Source of the DNA: Arenibacter sp. F26102
Lineage (GTDB): Bacteria > Bacteroidota > Bacteroidia > Flavobacteriales > Flavobacteriaceae
Direction: 5' to 3'
NCBI RefSeq assembly: GCF_023015865.1
Contig: NZ_JALKBC010000005.1
Span: 310,001-374,000 of the forward strand
DNA: 64,000 nt
The position numbers and the translations under genes were made by a program. The notes beneath the pieces are model-generated. The model did no database searches, was not told the origin of the DNA, and saw only the letters and a program-made list of their open reading frames with translations. Position 1 is the stretch's first letter. Every line of letters begins with the position of its first letter. This document shows positions 25,263 to 33,699 of this stretch, piece after piece.

Positions 25263-26357
25263 TTATTCCTTTGGGAATAAGCTTTTATCCAATCCAGGAA
25301 TGAGTTTTAGCGCATTCTTGTAATATACTTTTTTAAGTACCTCATCCGGTAGGTTCATACCGTACATGGGCCAGAAAGCATGGTATTTCTTGTGATATGG
25401 GAAATATTCGTCATCGGATTCCAAAACTCTAAAATAGGTAGGAAATTCTTCTGGTTTCCAACTGTCCTTACCAAATAGGATCCGGTCCTGATATTTTACA
25501 AAAAAGGTATGTGCATTTCTTGGTTGTCGGCCCAATTCCGCAATAATAGCTCCTATACCCACATACATATTGGGCATTTCGTCCATTAATTTCCCCAAAG
25601 TGCCCAAATCGTTGGCATACCACCCCATATGGGCATTGATAAATTTGGTTTTTGGATGCTTTTTAAACATTCTGTGTTGCTCTCCAATAATTTGTTCCCA
25701 TGAAGCTGGATCCGTTGAAGAACGTTTTCTGCGGGGATGTGTCTTTAATTCCAACCACCTTTCATTATCGGAATTCACCTCATCCCAAAACGGTTTTGGA
25801 TCTGCGGAGTGAATAAGAACTGGCACTCCCAATTCTGCGCATTTTTCCCAAATGGCACTTATACGGTCATCATCTACAGCCAATCGTTTTCCCGAGGTAT
25901 CAGTATCCCTTAGACCTAAACTCTTATAAACCTTTAGTCCCTTGGCACCATTTTTAATGTCAGCCTCCAATTGGGCAACTGCCTTCTCGGCCCAGTCCGG
26001 CTTACCTACCCCATCAAAATCAACGTTGGCAAAGACCGCAAACCTATTGGGATAATGATTTTTGATATTTTCCAAAGATTTTTTAATTCTATCTCCCGAG
26101 CCACCACTTAGATTAACCATTATTCCCAAGTTTAGCTTATCCATATCTGATATAAGGGGAGAAAGGTCCTGCGTTGGCATTTGGTATTGATGGCCATGGA
26201 CATCTATAAACGGATATTTTGCCTTATGAATTTCTTCTCCTGGAACTTTAAGTGTCGATACTGGATTGTACTCCTCAAAGCTCATGTCTTGGGCTAATAG
26301 GTTACTGGTAAAAGCTATTTGTAAAATACAAAGAAGGGATAAAGTTTTTAATGACAT
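25263..26357 (-). CDS. Secreted amidohydrolase-2 family metal-dependent hydrolase
   Basis: 364 residues with signal peptide to about LLAQ (residue 23). TIM-barrel amidohydrolase motifs: FIDVHGHQYQMP (metal-binding His-x-His), VLIHSADP, FINAHMGWYANDL and ILFGKDSW near the C-terminus (catalytic Asp). Family members decarboxylate or hydrolyse cyclic acids and amides; the substrate is not readable. It is monocistronic, and ends 22 bp from the small plus-strand frame. Confidence 0.85.
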   Translation of the reverse strand: MSLKTLSLLCILQIAFTSNLLAQDMSFEEYNPVSTLKVPGEEIHKAKYPFIDVHGHQYQMPTQDLSPLISDMDKLNLGIMVNLSGGSGDRIKKSLENIKNHYPNRFAVFANVDFDGVGKPDWAEKAVAQLEADIKNGAKGLKVYKSLGLRDTDTSGKRLAVDDDRISAIWEKCAELGVPVLIHSADPKPFWDEVNSDNERWLELKTHPRRKRSSTDPASWEQIIGEQHRMFKKHPKTKFINAHMGWYANDLGTLGKLMDEMPNMYVGIGAIIAELGRQPRNAHTFFVKYQDRILFGKDSWKPEEFPTYFRVLESDDEYFPYHKKYHAFWPMYGMNLPDEVLKKVYYKNALKLIPGLDKSLFPKE

Positions 26358-26800
26358 TGCAACATTGGATTAGATCCTAAATTTATACTTTATAGTGGAC
26401 AACACGAAGTTTGGAGTAAAAAAATTACTTTTAATTACTCCTGTAATGGATGTCCAATCTCAAGGGTTTCTGTTTCGGGTTTCTATTTTTTTCCATATTC
26501 CAACCTGAACCTTGAACCTGCCAGCCGCCGCTGCCCACTCTTTAAGATTAAGAATGAGATTGCTTCTTCGCCCTAGCTCATCGCAATGACGTATTGGGAT
26601 ATGTTACACTCATGTTGGGCTTTAAATTTGGAATCACTTTTTGTTACTGCCAACCGCTACTGCCCACTGTAATAGACAGAATGCTGCGTTTCACACCCCT
26701 TCCGTCTTCTCCTTTGTAGAAGCCACCTTCCCCTGACTTGGGGAAGGAGCAATTTTACACGTCAGTATTTTGAACCTTGAACTTTATAATTGCCAACAAT
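26358..26800. other. 443-bp intergenic stretch with repeat fragments
   Basis: Includes a CATCGCAATGACG-type fragment near 26580 and an 8-bp hairpin CCTTCCCC / GGGGAAGG at 26726-26747. Both recall interspersed intergenic sequences of Flavobacteriaceae. The hairpin lacks a T-run on the side where the upstream minus-strand operon would need it. No gene seen. Confidence 0.45.
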
Positions 26801-27409
26801 TCATTGTTCACTCTTTTTCACCCGCTCGTATTCTTCCAAAGTATCAATATCCACCTCTTTTCCGTTAGGGGAAAGGGTGAGGACATCAGCTATATGGGTT
26901 TTTATAATATCCCTAGCTCCGAAATCGGAGTCCAATGCCAGTAAGGCTTCAAAATGGGCTTTACCAAAAATGGCAGGCACTCCCACCCTGCTTGTATATT
27001 TTGTGGCTACAATACTGTGATGGGAATTTGTAAAGTGATCTATCAGGGCATTTAAATACTGCCCATCTATAAAAGGTTGGTCGGTCAACATTATTAAAAT
27101 ACCATCATAGTGTTCTTTCTGCTTCAAAAGATGTTTGGTTCCACAGGCAATTGAATTCCCCAATCCCATTTTCCAATCGGGATTATAAACAGTCTCCGTG
27201 CTGCCAAATTGGGTTTCTTGAATTATTTCCTCCATATATGCCCCTAAAACGGTCAGTATGGTAATTGCATTGGAATCCTGTGCATTTTTAAGGGCATTGC
27301 CGATTAAGGTGGTATTTCCCCAAGGCAATAATTGTTTTATGGCTTTCATACGGGAAGAAGTCCCGGCTGCCATCATCAAAATAGCTATGTTATGCTCTTT
27401 AGGTGTCAA
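26801..27409 (-). CDS. MocA/MobA-like molybdenum-cofactor nucleotidyltransferase
   Basis: 202 residues. N-terminal nucleotide-binding motif LMMAAGTSSRMKAIKQLLPW, then LIMLTDQPFID (metal site), and GVPAIFGKAHFEALLALDSDFGAR. These fit the NTP-transferase-like MocA family, which makes the cytosine dinucleotide form of molybdopterin used by hydroxylases. It overlaps the XdhC-like gene by 4 bp and is the last gene of the Moco cluster. The CTP versus GTP choice cannot be proved from sequence; context with a hydroxylase favours CTP. Confidence 0.85.
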   Translation of the reverse strand: MTPKEHNIAILMMAAGTSSRMKAIKQLLPWGNTTLIGNALKNAQDSNAITILTVLGAYMEEIIQETQFGSTETVYNPDWKMGLGNSIACGTKHLLKQKEHYDGILIMLTDQPFIDGQYLNALIDHFTNSHHSIVATKYTSRVGVPAIFGKAHFEALLALDSDFGARDIIKTHIADVLTLSPNGKEVDIDTLEEYERVKKSEQ

Positions 27410-28416
27410 TCGTGTATCCCGGTTTCTTTATCTTTTAAAAGTATAGGTTCTTTTTGTCTGGAAACGGTTAGGATTTCGGCAACGATAGCTACTGCAATTT
27501 CCTGAGGTGTCTCAGCTCCTATATTTAGTCCAGCGGGTCCATGGATACCGTCCAAGAAGTCGTAGGTGATCTCGGGGCTAAGTTCCATTAGTTCATTAAA
27601 CAACTTTTCACGTCTTTTATGCGGGCCCAAAAGACCTAAATAAATGGGCTTTACATTACTTAATGTCAACAAATACTTTAAGTCTTTGGAATAGCTGTGA
27701 TTCATCAGGATAATGGCCGTATGTTGATCCACTTCCCCCAGGGGAAAGCCCTCAGGGAGGGTTCCAAGAAATTCATGGGCACCTTCAAAATCCAGTATAT
27801 TCTTTTCCTCGGAGGGGTCAGCGATAACGGTTACTTCCCAGCCAGTTAGGGCGGCAAAACCGCATAATTGAACCGCATCGTGTTCAGCGCCAATGATAAA
27901 TAGCTTAAAACAGGGTTTCATATTTTGCTCAAAAACCTCAAGATCATCTTTTCCTTGATACCCAGGGAACAATGGCAATTCCTTATTGCCAAATATAAAG
28001 GTTGAGCCAAAATGGGCATTTAAACCTTCTTTTTTTTTAAAATAAGAGCGTACCTTAAAATGTTGTCGCGATTGAATTGTTTGCTCAAAGGTTTCCAATA
28101 ATATGGTGTCCGGTCTAAGGGGCTCCAATAAAATGTAAAGTATTCCCTCACATCCCAAGCGGTATCTGCCATCATAGGTCATTATTTTTGAGATTTGATC
28201 GTCAAATACGGGTTGGGCCTGTCTAATTACTTCCTTTTCAACACATCCACCACTTACCGCTCCTACCATATGTCCATTTTCCAGTATCAGCATTCGCACA
28301 CCAGGTCTTCTATATGAGGAGCCATCCAAGGCTACTACGGTAGCCAAAACGGTCTTTAGGCCTCTTGAAGTGGCAGCTTGGTATTCACGTATAATTTTTT
28401 TGAGTTCGTGTGTCAT
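27406..28416 (-). CDS. XdhC/CoxI-family Moco insertion protein
   Basis: 336 residues. An N-terminal XdhC_CoxI domain (ATVVALDGSSYRRPGVRMLI, VGAVSGGCVEKEV, YDGRYRLGCEGILYILLEP) and a C-terminal Rossmann-type XdhC_C domain (LFIIGAEHDAVQLCGFAALTGWEV, YLGLLGPHKRREK, HGPAGLNIGAETPQEIAVAIVAEI). XdhC proteins hold and sulfurate the molybdenum cofactor and hand it to hydroxylases. It lies between moeA and mocA-like genes, 2 bp after the former's stop region, so one operon. Confidence 0.93.
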   Translation of the reverse strand: MTHELKKIIREYQAATSRGLKTVLATVVALDGSSYRRPGVRMLILENGHMVGAVSGGCVEKEVIRQAQPVFDDQISKIMTYDGRYRLGCEGILYILLEPLRPDTILLETFEQTIQSRQHFKVRSYFKKKEGLNAHFGSTFIFGNKELPLFPGYQGKDDLEVFEQNMKPCFKLFIIGAEHDAVQLCGFAALTGWEVTVIADPSEEKNILDFEGAHEFLGTLPEGFPLGEVDQHTAIILMNHSYSKDLKYLLTLSNVKPIYLGLLGPHKRREKLFNELMELSPEITYDFLDGIHGPAGLNIGAETPQEIAVAIVAEILTVSRQKEPILLKDKETGIHD

Positions 28417-28418
28417 AA

Positions 28419-29618
28419 TTATAATAAATCTCTGGCCGGTACAAAGGGCACCAACTCCCCCACCTCATAAGGTTCATTTTTAGGTTCAAGCACAATAAAT
28501 CCGTCTGTATTCACCAAACTGCACAGGTCTCCCGATCCATTCTCCTTCACCAATGAGACCACTAAATGTCCTCTGTTAAACCCCAGTTTAACTCTCAGTA
28601 ACATTGTTAAATCGCCCTTCACTTCAACAGTCTCTTTTAAAATAGCGTCAATTTTTAGTAGTGGTAAGTATAATGATAGTTTAAGCCAATCCTTAAAATA
28701 GACATTGTAATTTGCAAAAGTAGAGACCGGATTTCCGGGAAAAGAAAATACTACCGTTTTAGTCTCTTTTTGAATTCCGAACCAAAATGGCTTCCCAGGT
28801 CGTTGGAATACCCCGTGAAATATTTTTTCTACGCCCAATTCTTCCATTACCTGTGGAATAAAATCAAATTTCCCCTTGGATACCCCTCCACTTAAAAGGA
28901 CAGCATTGTTCACTTTCAAAGTGTTGGCAAGAGCTTTTTTTATACTGTCTTTTTCATCAGGCAGATGGAGTTTGGCAGGAACAATACCCTCTTGTGACAA
29001 AGCCGAATATAGGGTATGGATGTTGGATTTCCGTATTTGGTGTGGCAAAGGGATTTCGTCCACCTCTACCAATTCATTTCCAGTGGACACAATTGCCACT
29101 TTTGGCAATGTTCGTACCAAAACAGAGGCTTTGCCCACGGCCGCCAATACCCCTATTTCTGCGGCTGATATAATAGAATTTTTTTCCAGGACTAAATCGC
29201 CTTTTTTTTGATCACTTCCATTGAAGTGAATGTCTTGTCCCTGAACTGGGTTTTTAATTAAGCTGGCCCAACCATCATCTATGACAATATGTTCATACAT
29301 GACCACCGTATCTGCATTGCCGGGTACCACTGCCCCTGTCATTATTTCAATACAATTAGCTGTGTTTTCAAGGGGTTGGGAGGGCATCCCTGCGGCCAAT
29401 ACCCCTTCTATTTTAAAAGTGGTCTGCCCCTTTTCAATGGCATCATAGTTTATGGCAATTCCGTCTTTGGTAGCCCTATTAAAAGGAGGAAAATTTCTAT
29501 CGGCAATAATATCTTGGGCGAGAATTCGGCCCATAGCTTGTTCAAGGGAAACTAGTTCATTGCCGAAATCCTGACATTGGTCCAATACTTTTCGATAAGC
29601 GTCTTTAAAGGAAATCAT
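28419..29618 (-). CDS. moeA: Molybdopterin molybdotransferase MoeA
   Basis: 399 residues from the ATG at 29618 (ISFKDAYRKVL); an upstream TTG adds three residues. MoeA features: FPPFNRATKDGIAI, IEIMTGAVVPGNADTVV, VAIVSTGNELVEVDE, VLLSGGVSKGKFD, GVFQRPGKPFWFG and VFSFPGNPVSTF. The enzyme inserts molybdate into adenylylated molybdopterin. It sits in the centre of the Moco cluster, immediately before xdhC-like. Confidence 0.95.
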   Translation of the reverse strand: MISFKDAYRKVLDQCQDFGNELVSLEQAMGRILAQDIIADRNFPPFNRATKDGIAINYDAIEKGQTTFKIEGVLAAGMPSQPLENTANCIEIMTGAVVPGNADTVVMYEHIVIDDGWASLIKNPVQGQDIHFNGSDQKKGDLVLEKNSIISAAEIGVLAAVGKASVLVRTLPKVAIVSTGNELVEVDEIPLPHQIRKSNIHTLYSALSQEGIVPAKLHLPDEKDSIKKALANTLKVNNAVLLSGGVSKGKFDFIPQVMEELGVEKIFHGVFQRPGKPFWFGIQKETKTVVFSFPGNPVSTFANYNVYFKDWLKLSLYLPLLKIDAILKETVEVKGDLTMLLRVKLGFNRGHLVVSLVKENGSGDLCSLVNTDGFIVLEPKNEPYEVGELVPFVPARDLL

Positions 29619-29648
29619 GGTACACAAGTTACAATAAAAGAAGATTTG

Positions 29649-30515
29649 TTAATGGATTGCCCCTTGTAATTCTCTCCAAGTAATAGGTTTAATGTTCCGT
29701 TCCTTTAACAGGGCTGCCGTATTGGGATTGGTGAAAAAGTCAAAATCCATTTGTCGCCATTGGGAACCAAAATTGGGATGGTCCACACAGACCAGCTTCA
29801 TTTCCATATTATCAAAGGCCGGATGAATCAAAATCACATTTAGTCCGGCTGTAAGTTTGCTGAGCATTTGGGTGTACAATTCCCCTAGGCCCGAACTGTT
29901 CATTGCGTTAAAATTGCCTATATGTACCTCATGCACAATGTTGTCCGAGTCCTGTAGTGAATCAGGATTGCCTACATCCTTCAACAGTTGGTCACTTAGG
30001 AAAATGGGCAGCTTGTATTCCTTGCCTAAATCCCTGTAGACTTCAAGTAATTCTTTGGTAAGCCCCAGGGTGTACATATGGGAATCCAAATGGGTGGGTT
30101 TAATTCCGGCATTCAATGCCCTATCAATTTGTGCTTTCAGTTCTTTTTTAACCTCCTCTGGCTTCGCCAATTTCTTTACTTGCTCTCTTTTGGCATGAAA
30201 AAAACCAAGTTCATCTACCAAGCTAGGGACTTCGGAATAAGGGAGTACGGGGCCAAATTTGTAATGTTTCCATTCGCATGTCAATGTTAGGTGGATTCCA
30301 CAATCATAGTGTGGGTGTTGTTTGGCGAAATTAGCTATATCCCCAAACCATGGACAGGGAACCATAATACTATACGAAGATACAATCCCTTTTTTCAAAA
30401 CTTCAATTGTGGCTGCATTTTCTGAACACGATAGACCGGCGTCATCGGCATGAATCATTAAAAGGGTGTCATTCTTGCTATACCCCAATCGCTCTAGGTC
30501 GTAATGGTTGGCCAT
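29649..30515 (-). CDS. ChbG/HpnK (YdjC-like) deacetylase inside the Moco cluster
   Basis: 288 residues. Motifs of the carbohydrate-deacetylase family: LLMIHADDAGLSCSENAAT near the N-terminus (metal-binding Asp-Asp), GIHLTLTCEW, KPTHLDSHMYTLG (His-x-x-x-His-like metal site) and VILIHPAFDN. Known members remove acetyl groups from N-acetylated sugars or related polyketide/terpenoid sugars. It lies within the run of minus-strand Moco genes but has no known role there; the placement may be incidental. 30 bp from moeA's start. Confidence 0.85.
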   Translation of the reverse strand: MANHYDLERLGYSKNDTLLMIHADDAGLSCSENAATIEVLKKGIVSSYSIMVPCPWFGDIANFAKQHPHYDCGIHLTLTCEWKHYKFGPVLPYSEVPSLVDELGFFHAKREQVKKLAKPEEVKKELKAQIDRALNAGIKPTHLDSHMYTLGLTKELLEVYRDLGKEYKLPIFLSDQLLKDVGNPDSLQDSDNIVHEVHIGNFNAMNSSGLGELYTQMLSKLTAGLNVILIHPAFDNMEMKLVCVDHPNFGSQWRQMDFDFFTNPNTAALLKERNIKPITWRELQGAIH

Positions 30516-30559
30516 ATAATTTCAATTTGTGGACCGTTGAGGCCCATATGCAACTAATT

Positions 30560-31636
30560 CTATTTATGATGGGCTAGAAACCTATCAACTCCTCCTATTA
30601 TATTGTAAAGTTCTAGTTTGTTATTTATTTCTTCCAACATTCTTACTCCCATTTCACTTCTTTTTCCGGATTGACAAAGTAGATAAATTGGACTTTGGAA
30701 GTCCAATTCCTTTGTTCGGCCCTTTAATTCGTCCAAAGGAATATTTACAGCTTTAACTTGTGGTAAGGAAAAGTTTTCAAATTCCACTTCGGTCCTAACA
30801 TCGATTATTTGGAGAGCTTTGCCCTCGCTTAACTTTTCCTCAATTTCCTCCACACTTATACCAGCAGTTGCTCCACACAGCTCTGCTCCATAGGATTTAT
30901 GAAGTTTTTTCAACATTAAATTTTCTGGTTGAAGACTAAATGTAATGGCTTGATATGATTGATTCAATCCGTTGAATAACAACAGTTTACCGTTTAATAC
31001 TTCGCCAATACCTGTAACTATTTTCACAGCCTCCAAAGCCTGAAGATTTCCTACAATACCTGGAATTACCCCCAAAACCCCATTTTCGTTACAGTTTGGT
31101 ATCTCTGCTTGCTGGGGCATGTTGGGAAACAAACATCTATAGGTTGGGCCACCTTGGTAATTAAAAACGCTAAGCTGTCCTTCGAAGCCTTGTATGGCCC
31201 CGGAAACAAATGGTTTTTTTAAGATTACACAAGCATCATTTATCAAATAGCGCGTTGGGAAATTGTCGGAGCCATCTACTATAACATCAAATTGTGAAAT
31301 AACTTCCAAGGCATTGTGCCTTGTGAGAAAAGTATCGAATGTTTTAAATTGTGTGTTGGAATTCTGAGCATTTAATCGCTCCAAAACAACCTCTATTTTT
31401 GATCTTCCCAAATCCTTTTCCGTGTACAGGACTTGTCGTTGCAGATTGGTGATTTCAATAATATCCTGCTCCACAATACCTAACGTGCCTACTCCCATTG
31501 CATTTAGATACAGCAGGGCGGGAATTCCCAATCCGCCTGCACCAATCACCAAAATACTGGAGTCCTTCAGCTTTTGTTGGGCTTCGGGTCCGAAATCCTT
31601 TAAAATGGTCTGTCTCTGGTATCTATTGAAGTTCAT
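30560..31636 (-). CDS. moeB: MoeB/ThiF-type sulfur-carrier adenylyltransferase with rhodanese domain
   Basis: 358 residues from the ATG at 31636. E1-like core: RYQRQTILKDFG, SILVIGAGGLGIPALLYL, NLQRQVLYTEKDLGRSK, DVIVDGSDNFPTRYLINDAC. The C-terminal rhodanese domain (about 265-355) has LQIIDVRTEVEFE and IYLLCQSGKRSEMG with its Cys. It adenylates the C-terminal glycine of MoaD; the rhodanese part can supply sulfur. The usual pair of zinc CxxC motifs is only partly kept (YRCLFP, ELCGA). moaD and moaA are in the same cluster. Confidence 0.92.
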   Translation of the reverse strand: MNFNRYQRQTILKDFGPEAQQKLKDSSILVIGAGGLGIPALLYLNAMGVGTLGIVEQDIIEITNLQRQVLYTEKDLGRSKIEVVLERLNAQNSNTQFKTFDTFLTRHNALEVISQFDVIVDGSDNFPTRYLINDACVILKKPFVSGAIQGFEGQLSVFNYQGGPTYRCLFPNMPQQAEIPNCNENGVLGVIPGIVGNLQALEAVKIVTGIGEVLNGKLLLFNGLNQSYQAITFSLQPENLMLKKLHKSYGAELCGATAGISVEEIEEKLSEGKALQIIDVRTEVEFENFSLPQVKAVNIPLDELKGRTKELDFQSPIYLLCQSGKRSEMGVRMLEEINNKLELYNIIGGVDRFLAHHK

Positions 31637-31686
31637 ATACAAATAAGAATACGAGTTTAATATTTTCTGTAGTCCACGGGATATCC

Positions 31687-32280
31687 CTAATTGGGGGCTA
31701 ATCTCCGCAAAACTTTTTCATAGTCCTCCTTGAAGTTTGCATTCCACAATACTTCTTCGTTCTCAGGAAACACCAACTTAATATCTTCATTGATCAAAAA
31801 TTTACGCGGACATGTACCAGGCCCGTTTTCTAAATAATCCAATGATTTTTGTAGACCGGAAGGTTCCCAAATGGCACATAAAGGTTCAGGCAAGCCACTT
31901 TCCCTGGTAGCAAAAGCAGTAGCCATTTTGTTCGGATTCCGTAGGTGGATCAATTGTTCAAGGGCATCCTGATCCATTAGCGGCAGATCACAGGCCAAAA
32001 CCAGCCATGCCACGTTTGGATTAAAATTGTGGGCGCTTAGTAGTCCATTGTAGGGACCTTTAAATTTGTTTTGATCAATAATTAGATTGTGATTTGCAGA
32101 GAATTCCGAAGCCTGTTCCTCGCGAATGCTCATATAGGTGGAATCGCATACCTGCTGCAGGAGTGTGTAAAGGTATTCGCGTTGTGCTATGCCATGATAT
32201 TCTATTAAACCTTTGTCGGTTCCCATTCTGGTACTTTTTCCACCGGTAAGTACTAGACCATATATTTTAGTGGAGTTCAT
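31687..32280 (-). CDS. mobA: Molybdenum cofactor guanylyltransferase (MobA-like)
   Basis: 197 residues. Motifs LVLTGGKSTRMGTDKGLIEY at the N-terminus and VLACDLPLMDQDALEQLI in the middle are those of MobA-type NTP transferases; SGLPEPLCAIWEP follows. It would attach GMP to molybdopterin. Together with the MocA-like gene at the other end of the cluster the strain would have both dinucleotide branches. 47 bp from moeB, 66 bp from moaA. Confidence 0.88.
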   Translation of the reverse strand: MNSTKIYGLVLTGGKSTRMGTDKGLIEYHGIAQREYLYTLLQQVCDSTYMSIREEQASEFSANHNLIIDQNKFKGPYNGLLSAHNFNPNVAWLVLACDLPLMDQDALEQLIHLRNPNKMATAFATRESGLPEPLCAIWEPSGLQKSLDYLENGPGTCPRKFLINEDIKLVFPENEEVLWNANFKEDYEKVLRRLAPN

Positions 32281-32346
32281 TTTCTGTAGTTAAATTAACT
32301 GTGTTCTACCATAAACCAAAATTATTCAGGTTTTGGACACAATGAT

Positions 32347-33330
32347 TTATCCGCCTATGGAGGTCATTGAATTTTCAAATATTCCGTCATATTTTTCCTG
32401 TTCCTCAAATCCGGTTTTGGATCTACTACCTATGGCTTTGAGAATATGTTCTTTAATTTTTTCTTCGGCATTTTCACCGCGCATCACCTCTCTAAGGTTC
32501 ATTCTAGGTTTACCATACAGGCAAGTGATCACATCTCCTGTGGCCGATATCCTTAATCGATTACAACTACCGCAGAATGTTCTGGTAAAGGAGGGTATAA
32601 GTCCAAAAGTACCTTTGTGTCCCTTTATTTTGTAATTGATGGAGGTGGATGTTTTGGGAGATTCCAACTTGGTAATATCGGAGTATTCCGATTGAATATG
32701 GCTCAATATTTTTTTATAGTCCCAAGTAATGGTGTTGAAGGATTTGCTCCCACCGTTGAATGGCATTTCTTCCAAAAAGCGAACGGATACCGGATAATGC
32801 TTCATTACCTCAAGTATTGGTAATATATCTTGGGTGTTCTGATTTTCGAGTGCAATAAAATTAATGCGGACGTTAAAACCCTCCGCAATCAATTTCACCA
32901 AATTGTTATAAACGGTTTCATATTGATTTCGTCTTGTAATGCGTTCAAATGTTTCCTTGTCAATGGCATCGAGGCTAACATTGATATTTTTGATTCCCAA
33001 AGATTTTAATTCCTTGATATGTGGACCGATCAATGTGGCATTCGTTGTAATGGAAATATCTTTTAATCCTTTTAGATCGGAAAGTTTTCGCAATAATATC
33101 ATTAGATCTTTTCTTACAAATGGTTCACCACCTGTAATACGAATTTTGTCTATCCCCTGCCCTACCATAATTTCGCTCAATTTACAGAGCTCTTCAATGG
33201 TAAATAAAGAGTTTTTTTGAGCAAAGTTGATACCCTCGGAGGGCATGCAATAGTTGCAGCGCAGGTTGCAACGGTCGGTTACCGCCAACCGTAGATAATT
33301 TATTTTTCTATTGTGATTGTCTATCAGCAT
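32347..33330 (-). CDS. moaA: GTP 3',8-cyclase MoaA
   Basis: 327 residues. Radical-SAM cluster CNLRCNYCMP with Cys21, 25 and 28; RITGGEPFVRKDL; C-terminal second cluster CGSCNRLRISATGDVITCLYG; and the terminal Gly-Gly that is needed for activity. It carries out the first step of molybdopterin synthesis together with MoaC, which is not found in this window. A 112-bp gap separates it from moaD. Confidence 0.96.
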   Translation of the reverse strand: MLIDNHNRKINYLRLAVTDRCNLRCNYCMPSEGINFAQKNSLFTIEELCKLSEIMVGQGIDKIRITGGEPFVRKDLMILLRKLSDLKGLKDISITTNATLIGPHIKELKSLGIKNINVSLDAIDKETFERITRRNQYETVYNNLVKLIAEGFNVRINFIALENQNTQDILPILEVMKHYPVSVRFLEEMPFNGGSKSFNTITWDYKKILSHIQSEYSDITKLESPKTSTSINYKIKGHKGTFGLIPSFTRTFCGSCNRLRISATGDVITCLYGKPRMNLREVMRGENAEEKIKEHILKAIGSRSKTGFEEQEKYDGIFENSMTSIGG

Positions 33331-33442
33331 TTTTCCTCTTTTTTACTCACAAAGTGAGTTTTGAATGCTCCGACACTTGTGTCGAAATGTTATCAGTAGT
33401 TTCCTTCCGATATCCTCATGGACCTGCCCTGAGGTAATTAAT

Positions 33443-33697
33443 TTATCCGCCACTTACTGGTGGAATTAGTGCAATTTCATCAAAATTATCGATTATGGTG
33501 TCATCATTTGCATAAGAATTGTTTACTGCAACGGCCAAAGATGATAATTTTTTCAGCTCAGGGTACATTTTACCCAAATATTCCTTTAGCTCTTTCACGG
33601 TCTTGGATTTTTTTACACCAAATTCGCTTGAGCTTGGCATGGACAATGTTGAGCTACCAATAATGTCCTTTGTAACACCAAAAAGTAATATCGTCAT
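33443..33697 (-). CDS. moaD: Molybdopterin synthase sulfur carrier MoaD
   Basis: 84 residues, ubiquitin-like fold, ending IPPVSGG: the terminal Gly-Gly is the site of thiocarboxylation. ELKEYLGKMYPELKKLSSLAVAVN and DEIALIPPVSGG are typical of MoaD/ThiS. The neighbours (moaA, moeB) favour MoaD over ThiS. The large subunit MoaE is not encoded nearby. It begins 3 bp after the hydroxylase gene's stop. Confidence 0.92.
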   Translation of the reverse strand: MTILLFGVTKDIIGSSTLSMPSSSEFGVKKSKTVKELKEYLGKMYPELKKLSSLAVAVNNSYANDDTIIDNFDEIALIPPVSGG

Positions 33698-33699
33698 AT

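Noticed and set aside
26726-26747. CCTTCCCC / GGGGAAGG hairpin as terminator of the Moco cluster
   Set aside because: No T-run follows on the minus strand, so it is treated as an intergenic repeat fragment.
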